Source: an uncultured Prevotellaceae bacterium (GTDB lineage Bacteria > Bacteroidota > Bacteroidia > Bacteroidales > Bacteroidaceae). From it: 35,959 bases of DNA. The stretch is from positions 1 to 35,959 of the forward strand of contig CALBJW010000136.1 in NCBI GenBank assembly GCA_937893145.1, in the 5' to 3' direction. A program made the translations under genes and the position numbers. Below, piece after piece: positions 1 to 8,593 of the stretch (position 1 is the stretch's first letter; each line of letters starts with the position of its first letter). A model generated the notes under the pieces. That model was not told the origin of the DNA. It saw only the letters and a list, made by a program, of their open reading frames with translations, and ran no database searches.

Positions 1-57
1 TAGCTCGCCAGGCTCATAACCTGGAGGTCGTTCGTTCGAGTCGAGCCCCCGCAACCA
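1..57 (+). tRNA. Initiator tRNA-Met (CAT), 3' part only
   Basis: The window opens inside a tRNA. The anticodon arm has a CCAGG/CCTGG stem around the loop CTCATAA, giving anticodon CAT. A GTTCG/CGAGC T-stem closes the loop TTCGAGT, and the molecule ends in CCCCGCA-ACCA with an encoded CCA. The CCCCCGCAACCA 3' end and the GGAGGTCG variable region match bacterial initiator tRNA rather than elongator tRNA-Met. The 5' acceptor strand and most of the D-arm lie left of the window, so the diagnostic 1:72 mismatch cannot be seen. Confidence 0.9.
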
Positions 58-64
58 ATTTTCA

Positions 65-100
65 GAAAAATGCTTTCATTTGAAGGCATTTTTCTTTTTT
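65..100 (+). terminator. Rho-independent terminator after tRNA-fMet
   Basis: The sequence GAAAAATGC ... GCATTTTTC forms a hairpin with a short CATTTG-type loop and is followed directly by a run of T (TTTCTTTTTT). It starts 8 bases after the encoded CCA, as expected for the end of a tRNA transcript. Confidence 0.85.
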
Positions 101-319
101 ATATACAGTTTCTACAGTCCACGCAAAAAGAAAATTCAATTTATCTCGTCACTCGTCATTTTCGGAGACATTTATCTATCGTTTAATGCATTACAAGATG
201 ACGAGTACTATTTCACTCATCACTCACTCGTCATAATTAGAATAAAATAAGAAAATAGATAGACAATTAAGAATTTTCATCCCCATCTCCATGCATACAA
301 GTCATTGCTTTCAAGAAAA
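101..319. other. Gene-free AT-rich spacer with repeated ACTCGTCAT words
   Basis: No reading frame here resembles a protein. The 9-base word ACTCGTCAT occurs at 151-159 and 226-234, and its reverse complement ATGACGAGT at 198-206. The last two could form a 9-bp stem with a 19-base loop, but no T-tract follows, so a terminator is not supported. Nothing else is recognised. Confidence 0.5.
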
Positions 320-393
320 TGACAGATGAAAGTCATACGGTTGACAGGCGACTGTCATATAGGTTGACAGTCGTCTGTCAATACTTTGACATA
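320..393. repeat. Tandem 22-23 bp palindromic repeat array (TGACAG-N4-CTGTCA)
   Basis: Three consecutive units start with TGACAG at 320, 342 and 365, and a fourth TGACA start is seen at 387. Units two (342-357) and three (365-380) contain the perfect dyad TGACAG-N4-CTGTCA with different central bases (GCGA and TCGT). Unit one is degenerate in its right half (AAGTCA). The conserved arms with variable centres look like repeated binding sites for a dimeric protein, spaced about two helical turns. No start codon of a recognised gene lies nearby on either strand; the region is downstream of both the tRNA and the xylanase gene. Function is unknown. Confidence 0.7.
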
Positions 394-416
394 GCAAAAT
401 GTTTTAATAAATAAAC

Positions 417-450
417 CTACCCCACCCTTCAGAGAGAAGAGATGGGGTAG
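417..450 (-). terminator. Candidate terminator for the GH10 gene
   Basis: CTACCCCA (417-424) pairs with TGGGGTAG (443-450) across an 18-base loop. Read on the minus strand, the direction of the GH10 gene that ends at 542, it is followed by GTTTATTTATT, a weak U-rich tail. The distance of about 90 bases from the stop codon and the long loop keep confidence moderate. Confidence 0.5.
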
Positions 451-456
451 ATTCAT

Positions 457-522
457 TATAGAAATAGGATATATTCATCAGAGTGATAGGATATATTCAT
501 TAAAGAGATGATATATATTCAT
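457..522. repeat. 22-bp imperfect tandem repeat, three units
   Basis: Units 457-478, 479-500 and 501-522 are each exactly 22 bases and each end in ATATTCAT. Units one and two share TAGGATATATTCAT. The preceding bases also end in GATTCAT at 456, suggesting a decayed fourth unit that overlaps the terminator hairpin. The array lies between the GH10 stop codon and its putative terminator, so it would be transcribed in the 3' untranslated region. Confidence 0.7.
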
Positions 523-541
523 TATGTTAGATTCTTCTTGT

Positions 542-2869
542 TTATTTCACAAGAACCTTCTTACCATTAATTATATATATACCACGAGTTGGAGCCTCAA
601 CACGGCGACCTTGCAAGTCGTAGATAGGAGCATTGGTTGTGTTGTCTGTTTCAATGGTAGGAATATCAGTAAGGTTGACACCACCGAGACCTTCTGCAAA
701 TCCTGCATAAGCATGCTTGCGATAGTAGTCGAGAGTCCAGATACCTACTGGTGTGTTTGCTCTCCATCCACTACCGCTTGGCGAGTCTGTAGGACACCAT
801 TGGCATATACCCCACTGCTGTGCAGGAGGAATGATTGTAAGATACTGCTGGATAATCCACTTGTAGAAATTCATCATGTTCTTGTGTCCAGTCTCAGTCA
901 TGTTTGCTGTTGGCACATCATCGCCATTTTTATCCTTGTAACCCATATCCAACTCACTAACACGAACAAACTTACCTGTAGCAGCCATAAGTTTGAACAT
1001 ATTAGTAATAGCATTCCTCTTACTTGTTTGAGTAGTAGCATTCTCGTAGTAAGAGATATGCATCTGAGTGCCGATACCATCAATATAAGTTACGCCATCA
1101 GACTCCCACTTCTTTATCCAGTTGATAAGAGACTTAAGTTTTTTGTTCTGGTCCCAGTCGCTTTCAAGATTATAGTCGTTTATAAAGAGTTTGATGTCCT
1201 CAGGACCATACTTGCGAGCCAAGCGAACAGCCTGACGAACATACTCCAAGTCGCCCATATAATCCTGCCAATAGAAAGCACTACCACCAACATCCCAAGT
1301 TGTACCACCTGGCACATAACCATCTCTATGCTGAAGTGTGTAATTACCCTGACCATCATTTCCGCCACCCGAGATAGCTTCATTAACAACATCCCAAGCT
1401 TTTACCTTACCTTCGCATGCAGACATCATGCCACTAATCCACTTGTCCATAGCATATACAAGAGTATCGTGTACCTCTTCTGCAGTAAGAGGAATAGTAG
1501 AAGGAACATAAACATAACTTATACGGTCGGTGATGCTTGAACTTACCACCGCACCACGAGCAGTCTTCTGCTTGAATGAAGAGACATCAGTACCCTCAAG
1601 GCTACCATTAACGACTTTTTCCACACCGTTAATCTTCAAACTTATATTATCAAAATAATACTTGTTTGCACCCGCAAACTCATTAAGATTAAAGGCAATA
1701 GAACTACCTGCAGCCTCAAATGTTCCACTGCTCTTAAATGTTTTCCAATCGGTAGTGAACTCCACATCGCCCACACCTACATAATGAACATACGAGCCAG
1801 GTGTTGTATGAATTTGTGTTGTAGCCTTTGCTGCCTCTTCAGCACGAACATCAGCAGAGAACTCATACTTCGCTCCCTTAGCAAAATTACCAGTCAGAAT
1901 CCAGAACTGGTTGTCCCATGCTTCCTCAACCTTTGCATCAGCATCAACAACAATGCAACGACGGTCCTCAGTAACAGTCTTGCCCTTTACTAAATTTTGG
2001 AACTCAACCTTTTTAATATATATGTCACCCAAGAAACTACCACTCTGAAGAAGAAGGAAACTACTCTCATAAACATTGGTGAAAGTAACTGCAACATCCT
2101 GCCATTCATTTGTAAACTTCACAGTAGTAGATGGTCCACCATTCCAATCACCAAGCTTTGCAGTCAAAGAACCAGCAGCAGAACCCTTAATTGTCATGAC
2201 CATTCTGACAGTACTACCCTTTTGAGCAAGGATATTATCCATAGCAACATACTGCACTAAATAATTCTGAGAAGCCTTCTGTGTTGTGGTAACTTTCATA
2301 CCATTCGTGTTATCGAATGTGATGTTATAGTGATATTGAGCATAGTCTGCATGCCATCCCACACTTTTGTCCGAGATGAAATTCTTCATGGCAAATGTCT
2401 TATACATAGTCACATCACTATCTGCAAGCGGTGGTGCAGGCTTATCTTTAATCAAAGAACTGAGCCATGCAATAGGTTGCTGCGAGTGCCAAGCCAATGT
2501 ATGCCCATACACATTAAGACCTGCAGCAGTAGCAGTATTAACATAATTAGTGACTGTAGAGAATGACATAGAACCATTGCTGCCAACACAAGAAGACATT
2601 TTCATTGCATTTCCCGCAACCGTCTCTGTAAAGTTCGCATTTGTCGCCTTATAGACAATACCCTTCTTGAGGTATTCGCTTACTGTAGTTCCTATACCAA
2701 GCTTGAAGTTAGGATACTTTTCGTAGTTGATGTAATCCTTCAGATTACCATACTCCTTGAGATAGTCATAGTTAGAGTTAGTCGGAATGCCTATCTCATA
2801 CTTTTCTTGAGCCTTTGCTCCTATAGCCATCATCACAGCCAACGAAGCAACAAACAATTTTACTTTCAT
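542..2869 (-). CDS. Secreted GH10 endo-beta-1,4-xylanase with inserted carbohydrate-binding modules
   Basis: The 775-residue product begins with a signal peptide (residues 1-20, cleavage after AKA). The first part of the GH10 barrel is at about 50-140 and includes GHTLAWHSQQP. A roughly 290-residue insert at about 150-440 consists of two beta-rich modules of the CBM4/CBM22 type. The barrel then resumes with WDVVNEA (acid/base Glu497) and VSELD (nucleophile Glu639). Residues 745-775 form the sorting-type tail with DLQGRRV and GIYIINGKK. This interrupted GH10 layout is known from Prevotella and Bacteroides xylanases. The enzyme should cut xylan chains outside the cell or at the cell surface. 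The start at 2869 is preferred over the further upstream ATG at 2938 because it places the signal peptide at the N-terminus. The gene is divergent from the GH35 gene. Confidence 0.93.
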   Translation of the reverse strand: MKVKLFVASLAVMMAIGAKAQEKYEIGIPTNSNYDYLKEYGNLKDYINYEKYPNFKLGIGTTVSEYLKKGIVYKATNANFTETVAGNAMKMSSCVGSNGSMSFSTVTNYVNTATAAGLNVYGHTLAWHSQQPIAWLSSLIKDKPAPPLADSDVTMYKTFAMKNFISDKSVGWHADYAQYHYNITFDNTNGMKVTTTQKASQNYLVQYVAMDNILAQKGSTVRMVMTIKGSAAGSLTAKLGDWNGGPSTTVKFTNEWQDVAVTFTNVYESSFLLLQSGSFLGDIYIKKVEFQNLVKGKTVTEDRRCIVVDADAKVEEAWDNQFWILTGNFAKGAKYEFSADVRAEEAAKATTQIHTTPGSYVHYVGVGDVEFTTDWKTFKSSGTFEAAGSSIAFNLNEFAGANKYYFDNISLKINGVEKVVNGSLEGTDVSSFKQKTARGAVVSSSITDRISYVYVPSTIPLTAEEVHDTLVYAMDKWISGMMSACEGKVKAWDVVNEAISGGGNDGQGNYTLQHRDGYVPGGTTWDVGGSAFYWQDYMGDLEYVRQAVRLARKYGPEDIKLFINDYNLESDWDQNKKLKSLINWIKKWESDGVTYIDGIGTQMHISYYENATTQTSKRNAITNMFKLMAATGKFVRVSELDMGYKDKNGDDVPTANMTETGHKNMMNFYKWIIQQYLTIIPPAQQWGICQWCPTDSPSGSGWRANTPVGIWTLDYYRKHAYAGFAEGLGGVNLTDIPTIETDNTTNAPIYDLQGRRVEAPTRGIYIINGKKVLVK

Positions 2870-2895
2870 GATTATTCTTTGATTTGAAACTTGGT

Positions 2896-2903
2896 GCAAA
2901 AAT
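2896..2903 (-). promoter_or_regulatory. Candidate -7 box for the GH10 gene
   Basis: On the minus strand the bases read TATTTTTG followed by C, matching the Bacteroidetes -7 consensus TAnnTTTG, 26 bases before the start codon. Possible TTTG-like -33 matches lie near 2925-2931 but their spacing is not ideal, so only the -7 element is claimed. Confidence 0.5.
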
Positions 2904-2990
2904 AACACAATTATATGAGACCTACAACAAAAACACATTACTATTTAGCAAAAACAAAAGCACTTCTTTCTCAGTTATAAGAATATTTTG

Positions 2991-2998
2991 TAATTTTG
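2991..2998 (+). promoter_or_regulatory. Candidate -7 box for the GH35 gene
   Basis: TAATTTTG followed by CA matches TAnnTTTG, 26 bases before the ATG at 3025. The -33 position near 2966 carries only a weak TTTC. It is about 88 bases from the GH10 -7 box, so the two genes share one divergent control region of roughly 155 bp. Confidence 0.55.
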
Positions 2999-3024
2999 CA
3001 AAGTTAAGAAAAACAATAAGAAAC

Positions 3025-5148
3025 ATGAAAAGACTGAAAATAATTGCACTATGTGCCTTAATGTCGAATGCAACAATGATAGCACAAGACAAGTTTCATT
3101 TTGGAACAAATGCGAACCCGGAAGGAGTCACAATAGATGTTGATTCAAAGGGTTTCATCATTGGTGGCGAGAGAGTGTTGCCTGTGATGGGCGAGATTCA
3201 CTATAGTCGTGTGCCTCAACAAGACTGGAGACGCGAAATCAGAAAGATGAAAGCAGGTGGAATTACTGTAGTTTCAACTTATGTATTCTGGATTCACCAC
3301 GAACCAGTCGAGGGACAATGGAACTGGAGTGGAAACAACAACCTTCATCGTTTCCTTGAGATTTGCAAGGAGGAAGGGATGCCTGTAGTGCTTAGAGTTG
3401 GTCCTTTCTGTCATGGCGAAGTGTACCAGGGCGGCTTTCCTGTATGGCTCGTGCAGAAGGCATTAAGCAATCCAAAGGAATACAAGTTGAGGAGTGAGTC
3501 ACCAGGTTTCTTGGCTGCCACACGATTGTTGTACAGCAATATCTACGCTCAGGCAAACGATATGATGTGGAAGAACGGTGGTACGATAATTGGTATGCAG
3601 ATAGAAAATGAATGTCGTGGTCCGTGGTCGTACTACATGAAACTCAAGAACATGGCAACACAAATTGGTTTCGACCTTCCGTTCTACACTCGCACAGGAT
3701 GGCCTAAGTTGAATGGAAAGGAAGAGTTTGGCAAGATGTTGCCTCTATACGGAGACTATGCCGATGGTTTCTGGGATAGAGTGCTGAAGGACATGCCTGG
3801 CGATTACGCAAAAGCATTCGTGATGAAGGACGCAAGACTTAGCACCGTGATTGCAACAGAGACATTCAGCAAAGACGAACTGGAAGAAAGCAAGATGAAG
3901 TCAGCAGAGGAATACCCTTACCTCACCTGTGAACTTGGTGGTGGTATGATGCCAGCATACCATAGACGAATAAACATCTCGGGCAAAGAGATTATGCCAC
4001 TCGCTATCTGCAAACTTGGTTCGGGAAGCAATCTGCCTGGATACTATATGTATCATGGTGGTACAAACCCATATTGTGAGGAGCATACGATGGCAGAGAC
4101 ACAGGCTTCGCCCGTAACTAACTACAACGATATGCCACTAATGTCATACGATTTCCAGTCGCCTCTTGGAGAGATGGGACAGTTGAACGAGACAGCCTTC
4201 CACGAGAGTCGTTGGTTGCATCAGTTCCTCAAGGACTGGGGCGGGGAACTTGCCGTGATGGATGTAGATACTTTATCCGAACACTATGCTCGCAGAGGAT
4301 GCTTTGAGTTCCGCAACGACTATGTGCGTATCTTGAACGAAGAAGGCACAGCAAGTGTGACAATGAAAGACATGGAGTGGGAAGGCATGAAGTTGACTTC
4401 CAATTCCGTGCAACCATTTGCAAAGGCTGATGGTGGACTTTACCTCATCACCGTTAAAGGACAAAAGAAGTACCAGCTCAAGGTGGACGGTAAGGTTGTG
4501 AACCTCAAGTTGGACAAGGCTGTCAAGGTGAAGGGAAAGAACATCACATTGCTCTCTTACGAAAAGGCGAAGAAGGCATTTGTTATTGATGGCAAGATGC
4601 TTTATGCAAATAATGGTGGTATATTATATAAAGGTGATGGTGGCGAAGTTGTTGAAGAATGTTGGACAGAATGCCAGAATATCAAGATAGACTGCAAGAA
4701 GGTTAAAGACACAGACGGATTGCGTGAGGTTAAGATGGGTGGTCAGAAGGTAGCGGCGATGCCTACTGATGCCGACTTCGACAAGGCTGCCGTTTGGAGC
4801 ATCAACCTTAGTGCGGAGGCAGGTCCTTCAATCAAGCGAAACGGAATGATGACTATGGACCTTCAGCCTTCCCCACTCGACGAACCAGATGATTACTTCT
4901 TGGAGATAAATTATAAGGGCGATGTAGCTCGACTATACGCTGATGGCAAACTCGTTGAAGATAACTTCTGGAATGGAAAACGAATGCTGGTTCGCCTCTC
5001 TGCCATTGCAGGCAAGAAGATTGAGCTGAAGATTCTTCCTCTCGGAAAGGACTACCCAATATATTTGCAGAAAGAACAGAAGGCAGAACTCGATAAGGCT
5101 GGTGAGATGCTTCTGTCGTTGGATAGTGTCAGAGTGATTAAGCGATAA
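3025..5148 (+). CDS. Secreted GH35 beta-galactosidase-like glycoside hydrolase
   Basis: The 707-residue product has a signal peptide ending near AQ at 20-21. A GH35 barrel follows: GEIHYSRVP (56-64), FWIHHEP (88-94), RVGPFCHGE (124-132), and IENE with the expected acid/base Glu196. The likely nucleophile is Glu303, in the context LTCELGGG. C-terminal beta-sandwich domains fill residues from about 400 on. GH35 enzymes remove terminal beta-linked galactose from oligosaccharides. Next to a xylanase it may trim side chains, but exact specificity cannot be read from sequence. The ATG at 3025 was chosen because the upstream in-frame extension (from 2884) covers the promoter and lacks a signal peptide. 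Confidence 0.88.
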   Translation: MKRLKIIALCALMSNATMIAQDKFHFGTNANPEGVTIDVDSKGFIIGGERVLPVMGEIHYSRVPQQDWRREIRKMKAGGITVVSTYVFWIHHEPVEGQWNWSGNNNLHRFLEICKEEGMPVVLRVGPFCHGEVYQGGFPVWLVQKALSNPKEYKLRSESPGFLAATRLLYSNIYAQANDMMWKNGGTIIGMQIENECRGPWSYYMKLKNMATQIGFDLPFYTRTGWPKLNGKEEFGKMLPLYGDYADGFWDRVLKDMPGDYAKAFVMKDARLSTVIATETFSKDELEESKMKSAEEYPYLTCELGGGMMPAYHRRINISGKEIMPLAICKLGSGSNLPGYYMYHGGTNPYCEEHTMAETQASPVTNYNDMPLMSYDFQSPLGEMGQLNETAFHESRWLHQFLKDWGGELAVMDVDTLSEHYARRGCFEFRNDYVRILNEEGTASVTMKDMEWEGMKLTSNSVQPFAKADGGLYLITVKGQKKYQLKVDGKVVNLKLDKAVKVKGKNITLLSYEKAKKAFVIDGKMLYANNGGILYKGDGGEVVEECWTECQNIKIDCKKVKDTDGLREVKMGGQKVAAMPTDADFDKAAVWSINLSAEAGPSIKRNGMMTMDLQPSPLDEPDDYFLEINYKGDVARLYADGKLVEDNFWNGKRMLVRLSAIAGKKIELKILPLGKDYPIYLQKEQKAELDKAGEMLLSLDSVRVIKR

Positions 5149-5161
5149 ACATGCTGATAAT

Positions 5162-5203
5162 ATAAAATAACGACCATCAAAATGTTGATGGTCGTTATTT
5201 TAT
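5162..5203. terminator. Bidirectional terminator between convergent genes
   Basis: A 17-bp perfect stem (5164-5180 with 5185-5201, extendable by two pairs) encloses the four-base loop AATG. The arms end in AAAATAA and TTATTTT, giving a U-rich tail in either direction. It lies 15 bases after the GH35 stop and 17 bases beyond the stop of the minus-strand gene at 5221, and so serves both. Confidence 0.92.
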
Positions 5204-5220
5204 TGTATGTAAGATACTGA

Positions 5221-6585
5221 TTAGTAAATTACCTTCTTTCCATTTACAATATAAATGCCCTTGCTTGCCTTTTCTACTCGACGACCTGAGAGATCGAAGA
5301 TTGCATTGTCGTTTGAAGAAGCAGAAATGTTCTCAATAGCAGTAGCGTCTTCAATTACAAATCCTTTCACCTCCTGCACTTCTGCAGGAAGAGTGAGGTA
5401 GCAGTGGTTTGCCTTTACGAGAGTCTTATCAGTCTCAACAACTTTATAGAAGTTTACTGCATCTTGATTCTGAAGCACGAAACTGCCTACAGGAGCGTAT
5501 GTGTCGGCATATACACCCTGCAAATAAGTGCTTGTAGGAGTGCCATCAACATAAGTACCCTGAATAGTTGTGTCGATGCCATTCTCTGCATATACTACAT
5601 AAGGGGTGTTGGCTGTGATGGAGGTCTGACTTCTGAGGGTGAGTTCGTTATTGGCTGAAAGTCCTGTGACTTCATATACCTTAATGCCATCAGGGAGGGT
5701 TGTCAAGCGGAATGGAACTGCGAGTGTAGCCCACTTGGCTGTAGCATCAACATGGAGCGGTGCTGTAGCCTGAGAAGTGACTTTCCATGATGCGCCATAA
5801 CTCATAGATGTGTAGTTGTTGGCATCACGGAAAGCGCCAGCTGGAATATCCAAAGTATATGTTCCTGTGACTGTTGTGCCACCTACATCCTTACCATCTA
5901 CAATGCCTTCAAACCATTGTGAGAAGACTATATCACACGAACCATCAGAGTTGTATATCCAGTTCGAGATCTTACCCTGTGCCGCATTGCCCTTATATAC
6001 CTCGATGAGCGAGCCGTCACACTTCACGATTGGATGTTCTGCCACTACATGGAAGTACATATCGAGCTTATTGACTGTACCTCCACTCTCTACTCCGCGG
6101 TTAGTGACAGATATGATAGAGAAAGGTTCGTCGTAAGGCTTCTGGATGATCCATGAGCATACATATTCCTCGTTCACCAAGCGCTCGCCAGTTTCTGCAT
6201 TTGTATATTCGAATGTGCCGGCAGGGATGGTGAGAACCCATTCGCCCTCCATAGTCAGCGAACCCGAGAAGAATGGGAATCCGATTGAGGCATCTGTGCT
6301 GGTGTAATAGCTGTTAGGATAGATGCGATTCTTCTCAGCATCATAGCGTGCTCCGCTATTCTTGTCCACAAGGCTGATAGTGGTGTTGCCGAGATACTGA
6401 GCCTCATGTTCGAGAGTTACACTGAATACAGAAATCAAACTTTCAGTTGTGCTTCCGCTTGGTATTCCCGAATATTGATTACCATTACACACACTGAGCA
6501 CCTTGAATGTTCCGTCTGCCCACACGGAGCATGGAATAATCATACACGCAATCAAAAGGATTGCAGAAAATATAGACTTTTTCAT
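5221..6585 (-). CDS. Secreted protein with two Ig-like repeats and a sorting-type C-terminal tail
   Basis: The 454-residue product has a signal peptide (1-23, ending VWA). Two related beta-rich repeats follow, at about 25-150 and 155-275. Each begins with F-x-[VI]-[LI]-S-V and has a late W-V-L-T-I-P-A-G-T-F or Y-T-L-D-I-P-A-G-A-F motif. A further domain (about 280-415, with LPDGIKVYEVTGL and NTPYVVYAEN) is of a kind common in Prevotella surface proteins. The last 26 residues carry DLSGRRV and GIYIVNGKK, the same tail as the GH10 and M6 proteins. No catalytic motif is visible, so no function is assigned. It starts 13 bases after the thioredoxin-like gene and is probably the last gene of that transcript. 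Confidence 0.8.
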   Translation of the reverse strand: MKKSIFSAILLIACMIIPCSVWADGTFKVLSVCNGNQYSGIPSGSTTESLISVFSVTLEHEAQYLGNTTISLVDKNSGARYDAEKNRIYPNSYYTSTDASIGFPFFSGSLTMEGEWVLTIPAGTFEYTNAETGERLVNEEYVCSWIIQKPYDEPFSIISVTNRGVESGGTVNKLDMYFHVVAEHPIVKCDGSLIEVYKGNAAQGKISNWIYNSDGSCDIVFSQWFEGIVDGKDVGGTTVTGTYTLDIPAGAFRDANNYTSMSYGASWKVTSQATAPLHVDATAKWATLAVPFRLTTLPDGIKVYEVTGLSANNELTLRSQTSITANTPYVVYAENGIDTTIQGTYVDGTPTSTYLQGVYADTYAPVGSFVLQNQDAVNFYKVVETDKTLVKANHCYLTLPAEVQEVKGFVIEDATAIENISASSNDNAIFDLSGRRVEKASKGIYIVNGKKVIY

Positions 6586-6598
6586 AAACTTATTGTAA

Positions 6599-7636
6599 TT
6601 ATTTTCTTAACACATATTCTACCGATTCACGAATCTTCTCCCCACGAAGACCACGCTTGAGGATAAGACCATCAGGCGAGAAAAGGATAATTTCTGGAAT
6701 ACCATCAATGCTGTAAGCATCAGTACCAGCAGCCTGAGCATTGATTATCTGTGGGTACTTGATACCAAGTTCCTTGATTGCCTTCTCTGTGTCTGCAGGT
6801 TTATCCCACGAAGCAACACCAACAACCTCGAAGTTATCACCAGCATATTCTTCATAAATGTCGATGAGATTTGGTATCTCGCCACGGCAAGGGCCACACC
6901 AACTTGCCCAGAAGTCAACAAGAACATACTTGCCTTTGCCTACATAGTCGGAGAGTTTCTGAGTCTTTCCTTTGTATTCCGCCTCAAAATCAACGAACTT
7001 AGAACCCTCTGATGTTGATGCAGCTTTGTCCATTGCCTCTTTGAACTCCTTGCCTTTAGCACACTTTTTGTTTCGGCTGCACATCTTATCAAAAAGGTCC
7101 TGTACAAGTTTTCCATCAAGAACAGAAGTAAAGTCGGAACATGCGAGAATAAAGAGCGAACTGATGTCGTCCTTATGTTCATCAACATATTTCGCAAGCA
7201 TAGACTTTGCATTCTCGTAGGTGAAAGTTGGTTTTTGCGATGCTTCAAGAATACTCTTATAGAGAGCAAACACTTCATCGTTGAGAGGAGCGCCTGTAGC
7301 ACATCCGTACTCTTCATCCATCACAATGTTTCCTTTTTCAAGAATGAGGTCAGCCTTGAGTGATGTAGCTTCTCCATTGTTGCTTACAAACACCTCAAGA
7401 CAACCTATTTCTGGTTCTTCCACATCGCCAGAGATAGAGAGTTGTCCATCCTTAAATTCTGTGGACTTTGCATTCTGCTCCGTACCAATGCTGATGATAG
7501 CAGAGTCGAGAGAGTAGCCCTGTTCTTCAATAGAACTAAGATTCCATTTTACCGTATATGGATTCTTACTTCTGCATCCTGCTAAGATAAACATTGAAAC
7601 GAGAACTACCACTAATAGTAATACGTTCTTTTTCAT
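6599..7636 (-). CDS. TlpA-like thioredoxin-fold lipoprotein with DUF4369-type N-terminus
   Basis: The 345-residue product has a lipoprotein signal (ILAGC, Cys21). An N-terminal beta-domain of the DUF4369 kind (about 25-110) and a helical linker precede a thioredoxin domain from about 215. That domain contains FWASWCGPC with the redox pair Cys247/Cys250, and the later cis-proline region is IDGIPEIIL. Proteins of this family sit at the periplasmic face of a membrane and act as thiol-disulfide oxidoreductases. The start at 7636 places the signal peptide at the N-terminus; an in-frame upstream start (7780) would run into the neighbouring gene. The gap to the permease gene is 26 bases, consistent with an operon. 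Confidence 0.88.
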   Translation of the reverse strand: MKKNVLLLVVVLVSMFILAGCRSKNPYTVKWNLSSIEEQGYSLDSAIISIGTEQNAKSTEFKDGQLSISGDVEEPEIGCLEVFVSNNGEATSLKADLILEKGNIVMDEEYGCATGAPLNDEVFALYKSILEASQKPTFTYENAKSMLAKYVDEHKDDISSLFILACSDFTSVLDGKLVQDLFDKMCSRNKKCAKGKEFKEAMDKAASTSEGSKFVDFEAEYKGKTQKLSDYVGKGKYVLVDFWASWCGPCRGEIPNLIDIYEEYAGDNFEVVGVASWDKPADTEKAIKELGIKYPQIINAQAAGTDAYSIDGIPEIILFSPDGLILKRGLRGEKIRESVEYVLRK

Positions 7637-7662
7637 AATATATAAATAATTTTTAGAGATTA

Positions 7663-8565
7663 TTATTCGCTTTTTGCCTTGCTCTGGTTTACAAGATATA
7701 CACCAGTGAAGACAAGCACCACTGCAAGAGCCTGTCGCCATCCGAACACAGCAAGACCAGCAGCAACACTCACTCCGCAAGCCACGATAGGCTGAACATA
7801 GTTGTACATCGCGATGACTGTTGGTCGCAATATCTTCTGAGCATGAATACTGAAAATGTATGCAAAGAATGTTCCTCCTACGACTACGAATGCAGTCTCA
7901 AGGTATGTCTTCAGTGTTATTTCAGTCCAAGGAAGTGCTGCCACCTTATTAAATGTAAACGGAAGAATGACGATAGTAGCAAATGTTATCATCCACTTCA
8001 TACAAGTTATCACAGAATACTTGCTAATGAGTTTCTTGAAGAAAGTGAGATAAACGGCAAACGAGCATTGTGCCACAAGGCACATCAAGTCGCCCTTCAG
8101 CGTGCCTGCCCTACCATCAACCGAAGCGATGCTTGCCGTGATGAGCAGAATGGCTCCCGCAGCACCTACCAACACACCAAGTGCTTTCTTTCCCGTGATA
8201 GGTTCGCCAAGAGCAATGAAGGCAAGAAGCATGGTTGTGAATGGCAAGGTTGTTGTCACAATACTCGCATTAACAGGTGATGTGAGACTAAGTCCTACGG
8301 TATAGTTGCACTGATTGAAGACAATAGCAAACATACCCGCCCCGAAGAGTTTCAGGAGGTCTTTGCGTTCCACCTTCTCAGTTTTAGTGAATAGAGAAGC
8401 CAACCAGAAGCACACCATTGCTCCTGCCACACGGAAAGTCACCATCTCCAGTCCTGGGATGCCATGTATCATAGCATCCTTACCCAATGGAGCCATCAGT
8501 CCCCAGATGGCACATGCAGCAACCATACATAAGTGGCCGAGTACGGTGTTTGGCTTTTTTGTCAC
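7663..8565 (-). CDS. EamA/DMT-family membrane transporter (GTG start)
   Basis: The 300-residue protein is almost entirely hydrophobic, with about ten predicted membrane segments in two EamA-type halves. The N-terminal signature is AACAIWGLMAPLGK, and the mid-half motif is P-V-N-A-S-I. Family members export or import metabolites; the substrate is unknown. The start codon is GTG at 8565, because no ATG lies upstream in frame before the murF stop and this start gives the usual short N-terminus ahead of the first helix. It follows murF by 28 bases. Confidence 0.88.
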   Translation of the reverse strand: MTKKPNTVLGHLCMVAACAIWGLMAPLGKDAMIHGIPGLEMVTFRVAGAMVCFWLASLFTKTEKVERKDLLKLFGAGMFAIVFNQCNYTVGLSLTSPVNASIVTTTLPFTTMLLAFIALGEPITGKKALGVLVGAAGAILLITASIASVDGRAGTLKGDLMCLVAQCSFAVYLTFFKKLISKYSVITCMKWMITFATIVILPFTFNKVAALPWTEITLKTYLETAFVVVGGTFFAYIFSIHAQKILRPTVIAMYNYVQPIVACGVSVAAGLAVFGWRQALAVVLVFTGVYLVNQSKAKSE

Positions 8566-8593
8566 AATAATTCTATTTGAATTTATAATGAAT

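Noticed and set aside
320..522. CRISPR array
   Set aside because: The repeats are adjacent without unique spacers of constant length, the two arrays differ in sequence, and no cas genes are present.
524..1540. 338-residue plus-strand open frame
   Set aside because: It is antisense to the GH10 gene, has no recognisable domain, and the minus frame has a signal peptide, catalytic motifs and a promoter.
2884..3024. N-terminal extension of the GH35 protein from the ATG at 2884
   Set aside because: It would cover the divergent promoter region and bury the signal peptide; the ATG at 3025 gives a normal secreted enzyme.
7637..7780. N-terminal extension of the thioredoxin-like lipoprotein
   Set aside because: The extra 48 residues are cysteine-rich antisense-like sequence overlapping the permease gene, and the lipoprotein signal begins at 7636.
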